A stretch of 10,052 nucleotides of DNA from Opitutaceae bacterium (lineage in GTDB: Bacteria; Verrucomicrobiota; Verrucomicrobiia; Opitutales; Opitutaceae): assembly GCA_031254955.1 (NCBI GenBank), contig JAIRTK010000114.1, forward strand, positions 1 through 10,052. The letters are read 5' to 3'. The position numbers and the translations under genes were made by a program. Shown piece after piece: positions 7,501-10,052 of the stretch (the stretch's first letter is position 1; each line of letters opens with the position of its first letter). Below the pieces are notes generated by a model. The model ran no database searches and had not been told where the DNA came from. It was given only the letters and a program-made list of their open reading frames with translations.

Positions 7501-7970
7501 CGCCGCCCCCGCTGGACGACGACTTCATCGCCTACATCAAACGCGCGGCCAACCAAGACAACTACGGCCTCCGCGCCGACGGACGCTTCTACCCCTATTC
7601 CACCCCCCAAGGCCGCCGCATCGGCTGGCGCCAACCGGTCTGGGACAAGACCCTCTTTGAGACCGGCTGCACCCCCGCCGAAGCCGAAAAACACCTCCGT
7701 GCCACCCTCGCCCGCGTCCAGCTCGACCTTACCGCGCACCTCCGCGCCCGCCACCCCCCGATCGACTTCGCCCGACTCGACCGCCGCCAACGCGAAACCC
7801 TCCTCGACCTCGCCAGCACCGGCGACGCCCTCCATCCCGACCTGCTTGAAACCGTGCTCGCGCGCGACTGGGAACGCCTGACCCGCGAACACCTCTACAT
7901 CCGCTACGCCGGCCACGCCCCCGACCACGTTTGGAACAAAGCCTTCGCCGCCCGCTGGAACATCAAATAA
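4509..7970 (+). CDS. Large exported multidomain protein of unknown function with a possible lysozyme-fold C-terminus
   Basis: I do not recognise this 1153-residue protein as a named family. It opens with a short signal peptide (MSTTTRFTLSILIAGLCLSS), then a Ser/Pro-rich stretch to about 31. Residues about 33-345 are rich in predicted beta-strand (LRNDAYTLTLAPGG; HTFTLRYVQRPGHW). Residues about 360-700 are helical with aromatic, polar motifs (YYDYFTDKTGVFKPFSPLYG; EYWMNTHAATLRVAALTHD from Glu629; GNYPGDNRS), which recall the alpha/alpha-toroid of many glycosidases and polysaccharide lyases. Two more beta-like segments follow to about 960. A linker at 967-1001 has 18 Pro in 35 residues. The tail (1002-1153) has features of a T4-type lysozyme fold: YGLR, then YPYSTPQGRRIGW, then TPAEAEKHL, then a helix-rich end. 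The usual catalytic Glu position appears to be Tyr1019. It sits between a GH2 and an esterase gene, so a role in polysaccharide binding or cleavage is an inference. Coding status is strong and function is open. An internal 11-residue duplication is listed separately. Confidence 0.9.
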   Translation: MSTTTRFTLSILIAGLCLSSPSAPSPAPSPPTLRNDAYTLTLAPGGAVHVAVAGMAPRTLRPRFTILYSATDPKLVRIPGHPNYLVAPRVALRWKNPGEPLAPLNAWLSSPAFKTATGQTGHVREKNKTREWEFRNADGKTTIRVTGPRALETARPFTVGEATRLEAVRATLRDGLIHWEFPAHPGFTLKATLHLPPGQADPVLRHTLAPAKPGYYSVAFTGAPAEELAATLPIPQECSHRNHKLFDYVLAEPDLHLPRAQVATPEGNIALTPDPAECRFRLPSIADSRFGLMLENDSGHLRPVLLAPLLGGAESLLRPGATHTFTLRYVQRPGHWIDTHTRIARDIHGFRDQRDNTGAGPLNATIARVADFLTDRRGGNRALWDPQQKYYDYFTDKTGVFKPFSPLYGLSAAIITDDETLLHSRALPALEYALSRPYNVFAPYDNTDNKQANSAIRTLGAPYPGYAQLLALHELLQRRTPALADLARRRGPAKNNLADALARWRLTAAPADLAAARSLAPRLAGRTEEDLFNLLDLADTTAAPADLAAAREAAHANAALRLNLYPVPPPDALVTVDRGNRAPVHPHSIGRHARIWGYPAPVPVTAPQQTVPAWRIARLGLPSPAYPIEYWMNTHAATLRVAALTHDPHLRALARWGMVGRFGNYPGDNRSLDSLVPELPDAIESPPWRWNFATVNPGHAWDFIAALLDFLVTDAFDRSRGAIDFPALPAAGSGFRVRIYGGAPGKFYDASPVHLWLPRDLLATGNPQLDWLAARGDGHLYLALWNQSFDEQTATLAINPALAECDPAAQTRVWRDNRPAPPLRVTGNRLALTLSPKSILALAIPARTKPRLQARLYDPAVPPLGPRSFREMDTPFGTVRATLIRADRTTAYIYTTTLPENAISARLRWKQNDGPWREMTDDIYPYEFSPVLADDTTHLACMLEIETPGGQTAASPLILLTTGETTPPPVEPPPPKPFPPLPPAAPSHLSTQSNQSPPPPPLDDDFIAYIKRAANQDNYGLRADGRFYPYSTPQGRRIGWRQPVWDKTLFETGCTPAEAEKHLRATLARVQLDLTAHLRARHPPIDFARLDRRQRETLLDLASTGDALHPDLLETVLARDWERLTREHLYIRYAGHAPDHVWNKAFAARWNIK
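6026..6161 (+). repeat. Perfect 34-bp direct repeat inside the 4509-7970 gene
   Basis: Positions 6026-6059 and 6128-6161 are identical over 34 nt and lie 102 bp (34 codons) apart. They encode TAAPADLAAAR at residues 507-517 and again at 541-551. The sequences on either side of the copies do not match, so only this segment is duplicated, with reading frame preserved. The intervening codons encode an acidic helix-like stretch (GRTEEDLFNLLDLAD). Confidence 0.9.
7466..7492 (+). repeat. 9-bp tandem repeat in the proline-linker DNA
   Basis: Three 9-nt units (GTCACATCT, GTCAACTCA, GTCAAACCA) run from 7466 to 7492, and a fourth GTC follows. They encode the only non-proline-rich part of the linker (SHLSTQSNQS). 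The segment is AT-richer than everything around it and looks like a small inserted repeat that kept the frame open. Confidence 0.7.
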
Positions 7971-7971
7971 C

Positions 7972-8005
7972 CCTCCCCTGGTAGGGAGGCCTCTCCGAGG
8001 CCTCC
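7972..8005 (+). terminator. Two overlapping, mutually exclusive hairpins after the stop codon
   Basis: Hairpin A pairs 7972-7977 (CCTCCC) with 7984-7989 (GGGAGG) around a 6-nt loop. Hairpin B pairs 7985-7993 (GGAGGCCTC) with 7997-8005 (GAGGCCTCC), a perfect 9-bp GC-rich stem with a 3-nt loop. They share 7985-7989, so only one can form at a time. B starts 15 nt after the TAA. There is no T-run, so it is not a classical intrinsic terminator. It could protect the 3' end, pause RNA polymerase or be a dispersed palindrome. Confidence 0.5.
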
Positions 8006-8022
8006 GCCCGCCGCCACGACGG

Positions 8023-8108
8023 CCACCCACACCACCACCATCCCACCACCACATCACACCACCACCCACTCATCACCATCATCCACCCATCCATCACCAC
8101 CACACCAT
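8023..8108 (+). promoter_or_regulatory. 86-nt G-free, C-rich leader before the esterase gene
   Basis: From 8023 to the T of ATG 8107 the + strand has no G at all and is mostly CAC/CCA/ATC text. Such RNA is unstructured and cannot contain a Shine-Dalgarno site. C-rich, G-poor, unstructured RNA of about 80 nt is what Rho utilisation (rut) sites look like, so Rho entry is a reasonable inference. A simple low-complexity spacer is the alternative. Confidence 0.45.
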
Positions 8109-9822
8109 GAACCACCCGCACACCCACCTAGCCCACCGCGCCCTCTCACGCGCCCGCCTAGCCCTCCTCGCCCACCCGCACACCCACCGCGCCCCAACCA
8201 CCCTCCCCACCCTCGCCACGCTCCCCGCCCTAGTCCTCGCCCTCGCCCTCGCAACACTCTCCACGGCTGCGGACGCCGCCTCCGCCTTCACCCCATACCC
8301 CGCCGCCCGCATCACGAAAACCGCCTCCGTCCCCGGCGCGGAAACCCGCGTCGCCCTCGCCAACGAACCCAACGCCACCGCCGGCATCATGCTGGAATTT
8401 GACCTCCCGGCATCCGCCCCCGCCTCCACACCCTACGCCCGGCTCAACCTCGGCGACCTCGTAAAAATCCCCGTCAAACGCCCCGGCCAGTCCGCCGTCG
8501 CCGCGCGCGGCGCATTGCATGTGCTGACCGTCGCCCCCGACGGCGCGGAAACCCTCGCCGGCAGCCTCCCCGTGAAACCGGGCGCCACAAACAAAAACTG
8601 CATCATCGACATCACCGACGCCATCAACGCCGCCCTCGCCGCGCCCCCCGCCACCGCGAAAAAAATCCGCCTCGCCGTGCGCGTCACCGGCGCGCCGCTG
8701 CCCTACGAAGTTTACGCCCTCGCCGCCGACACGCCCCCCGTGCTCGAACTCGCCTCCCCGCAAAACTGGACCGACGACTGGCGCGAACGCCTCGCGCCGC
8801 TCACCGACGGCCCGCTCATTTACCGCGAAGCCTGCCTCGCGCTCGCCGACACCCGTGATGCCGAAATCGTGCTCCCGCTGCTCTACCCGGCGAAAAAAAT
8901 CATCGAAGCCATCCACCTCGGCACCGGCGAAAAACTCCGCGAAGGCGCGGACTGGCTCCTGCGCGACGGCAAACTCATCCTCCCTCCCGGCACCGCCGCC
9001 CCCGTGCAACTCGCGGACGAATTTTTCCTCTCCGAGCGCAAGGACAAACAAGGCAACATCACAAAGGTTCGCGGACAGATCAAATTGAAGGAAGGCGGCT
9101 GGTATCACGAACGCCAACTGGAAGTCACCTACGAACCCGCCGCGCGCGACTGGCGCTGGCCCGCCGCGCTCTCCGGCATCGACGCCCTCCCCCGCACCCA
9201 AAAACTCCTCACCGCGAAAGCCCCGCTCACAATCATCGTCTTCGGCGACAGCATTTCCGCCGGCTACAACTCCTCGCGCACCGACGGCCTGTGGCCCTAC
9301 CAGCAACCCTACGGCGAACTCGTGGCGCGCGCCCTCCGCCGCGCTTACGGCGCCCCCGTCACCCTCATGAACCATGCCCGCGCCGGCGGCACCTCGGGCC
9401 ACGCCGCCACGCAGGCCGACGCGCAGGTGGCGTGGTTCAAGCCCGACCTCGTGCTCCTCGCCTTCGGCATGAACGAGCGCAACGAAGCGCGCCGCGCCGC
9501 GCACCGCGCCAACATGGAAAAAATCATCGACATCGTGCGCGCCCGCTCGCCGGAGACCGAGTTCGTCATCATCACGCCGATGCTCAACAACCCCGCCCAG
9601 CCGACCGGCCTCGACCCCGTGAAATACATCCGCGACGAGGCGCTGAAAATCCGCCGCCCCGGCATCGCGCACGTGGACCTCACCAGCACCGAACTCGCGC
9701 TCCTGGAACGCAAAACCTACCTCGACCTCTCCGGCAACGGCGCCAACCACCCGAACGATTTCCTCCACCGCATCTACGCAATGCGCGTCCTCGAAGTGCT
9801 TCTCCCGAAAAACACCCCATAA
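8107..9822 (+). CDS. Exported modular SGNH/GDSL esterase (carbohydrate esterase-like)
   Basis: This 571-residue protein probably removes acyl groups from a polysaccharide. ATG 8107 is the only upstream in-frame ATG. It gives an unusually long, His/Arg-rich n-region (HPHTH twice) before the hydrophobic core at about 34-52 and a likely cleavage after DAASA, near residue 59. Residues about 60-218 resemble a beta-sandwich module of the CBM96/DNRLRE type (MLEFDLPA; NCIIDITDAINAAL; PPVLEL). A second beta domain covers about 221-365. The SGNH catalytic domain starts at about 373: block I FGDSISAG with nucleophile Ser382, block II RAGGTSG (Gly427/428), block III FGMNE with Asn456, block V GANHPND with His548. 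The residue three before His548, normally the triad Asp, is Gly545. The C-terminal half uses more G-ending codons than the genes upstream. The esterase superfamily call is firm; acetyl as the leaving group and the target glycan are inferences from the neighbouring GH2 gene. Confidence 0.93.
   Translation: MNHPHTHLAHRALSRARLALLAHPHTHRAPTTLPTLATLPALVLALALATLSTAADAASAFTPYPAARITKTASVPGAETRVALANEPNATAGIMLEFDLPASAPASTPYARLNLGDLVKIPVKRPGQSAVAARGALHVLTVAPDGAETLAGSLPVKPGATNKNCIIDITDAINAALAAPPATAKKIRLAVRVTGAPLPYEVYALAADTPPVLELASPQNWTDDWRERLAPLTDGPLIYREACLALADTRDAEIVLPLLYPAKKIIEAIHLGTGEKLREGADWLLRDGKLILPPGTAAPVQLADEFFLSERKDKQGNITKVRGQIKLKEGGWYHERQLEVTYEPAARDWRWPAALSGIDALPRTQKLLTAKAPLTIIVFGDSISAGYNSSRTDGLWPYQQPYGELVARALRRAYGAPVTLMNHARAGGTSGHAATQADAQVAWFKPDLVLLAFGMNERNEARRAAHRANMEKIIDIVRARSPETEFVIITPMLNNPAQPTGLDPVKYIRDEALKIRRPGIAHVDLTSTELALLERKTYLDLSGNGANHPNDFLHRIYAMRVLEVLLPKNTP
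8112..8188 (+). repeat. 17-bp direct repeat in the signal-peptide region
   Basis: CCACCCGCACACCCACC occurs at 8112-8128 and again at 8172-8188, exactly 60 bp (20 codons) apart, encoding HPHTH twice. Both copies share the CAC/CCA wording of the G-free leader upstream, which suggests that the low-complexity tract extends into the coding region. Confidence 0.85.
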
Positions 9823-9868
9823 CCCCGACAAGCCCCCCCCCCAGACTCCTCAGCCATGTCCGCCACCC

Positions 9869-9897
9869 CTGAATAAATGAACACAGGAAAATATAAT
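9869..9897 (+). promoter_or_regulatory. Possible promoter pointing out of the window
   Basis: TATAAT at 9892-9897 is a perfect -10 hexamer in an AT-rich stretch. CTGAAT at 9869-9874 would be a weak -35 with a 17-bp spacer. No ORF of note follows before 10052, so any target gene lies beyond the window. The exact hexamer could be chance in AT-rich DNA. Confidence 0.25.
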
Positions 9898-9903
9898 AAA
9901 ACA

Positions 9904-9948
9904 AACCATTAAATTATCCACAGATTACGCAGATTAACGCAGATTAAT
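9904..9948 (+). repeat. Dispersed repeat, right-hand copy with internal tandem units
   Basis: Positions 9904-9936 repeat 236-268 directly with three mismatches, and 9913-9941 repeat 1-29 in inverted orientation with one mismatch. Inside it CAGATTA recurs three times at 9-10 nt intervals up to about 9947, which suggests slippage-type expansion of the unit. The rest of 9823-10052 holds a C10 run (9833-9842) and no supported gene. Confidence 0.85.
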
Positions 9949-9990
9949 ACCAATTCCCAATGAGATTTATCCTTTTGTAGTCCGATTTTG

Positions 9991-10037
9991 CTCTTTCTCT
10001 TTATTCTTTATCTTTCCTCTTTCTCTTCCTTCCTCCC
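9991..10037 (+). repeat. 47-nt pyrimidine tract
   Basis: Every base from 9991 to 10037 is C or T except A at 10003 and 10010, made of CTTT/CTCTT/TTCC phrases. The tract is mirror-like in places and strongly strand-asymmetric. It is non-coding and sits in the AT-rich flank after the right-hand dispersed repeat. Confidence 0.8.
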
Positions 10038-10052
10038 ATTACTGGTTGGAAA

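Noticed and set aside
5339..7660. 773-codon alternative + frame inside the large gene
   Set aside because: Almost entirely Arg/Pro/His, the typical product of a shifted frame in C-rich DNA.
7985..8005. Rho-independent terminator
   Set aside because: A strong 9-bp stem, but no T-run follows. Kept only as a hairpin with unspecified role.
8230..9831. 533-codon minus-strand open frame
   Set aside because: Lies opposite the SGNH esterase, whose catalytic blocks are all in the + strand frame.
1..9941. Composite transposon or insertion sequence bounded by the 29-nt inverted copies
   Set aside because: No transposase or integrase, no target-site duplication visible, and the repeat appears to be a dispersed intergenic sequence.
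1..10052. tRNA, rRNA or riboswitch
   Set aside because: No cloverleaf, conserved rRNA segment or recognisable aptamer was seen in the intergenic stretches.

Overview
The window is GC-rich, with C heavily favoured at third codon positions. All recognisable genes lie on the + strand and encode exported carbohydrate-active enzymes or their remains. The base composition, the absence of Shine-Dalgarno sites, the CAZyme content and the intergenic repeat families suggest a polysaccharide-degrading member of Verrucomicrobiota, perhaps an Opitutaceae relative. That taxonomic guess rests on general resemblance, not on a marker gene.

Layout. Positions 1-540 form an AT-richer repeat cluster: two opposed copies of a dispersed repeat enclose two further imperfect inverted repeats, followed by a 95-bp hairpin-like element and 36-bp tandem repeats. 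This cluster runs into a GH95 (alpha-L-fucosidase family) pseudogene at about 545-1440. The pseudogene lacks its N-terminal domain and has lost its centre at a frame-shifting deletion near 1211-1222. An AT-rich island at 1461-1500 is the best promoter candidate. It precedes a GH2 family hydrolase (1564-4431), a 1153-residue exported protein of unknown function with a proline-rich linker and a possible lysozyme-fold tail (4509-7970), and a modular SGNH/GDSL esterase (8107-9822). A final AT-rich stretch (9823-10052) holds another copy of the dispersed repeat, a TATAAT box and a long pyrimidine tract.

How the genes may work together. A GH95 remnant, a GH2 enzyme, a large predicted secreted protein and a deacylating esterase, co-oriented with gaps of 77 and 136 bp, look like part of a locus for stripping side groups from an acylated plant, algal or host polysaccharide. 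The fucosidase step has decayed here. No transporter, SusC/SusD pair, sulfatase or regulator is visible, so the substrate cannot be named.

The points most worth a second look are the architecture of the 4509-7970 protein, the layered repeat families flanking the locus, the GH95 decay junction next to those repeats, and the 86-nt G-free leader after two mutually exclusive hairpins before the esterase gene.
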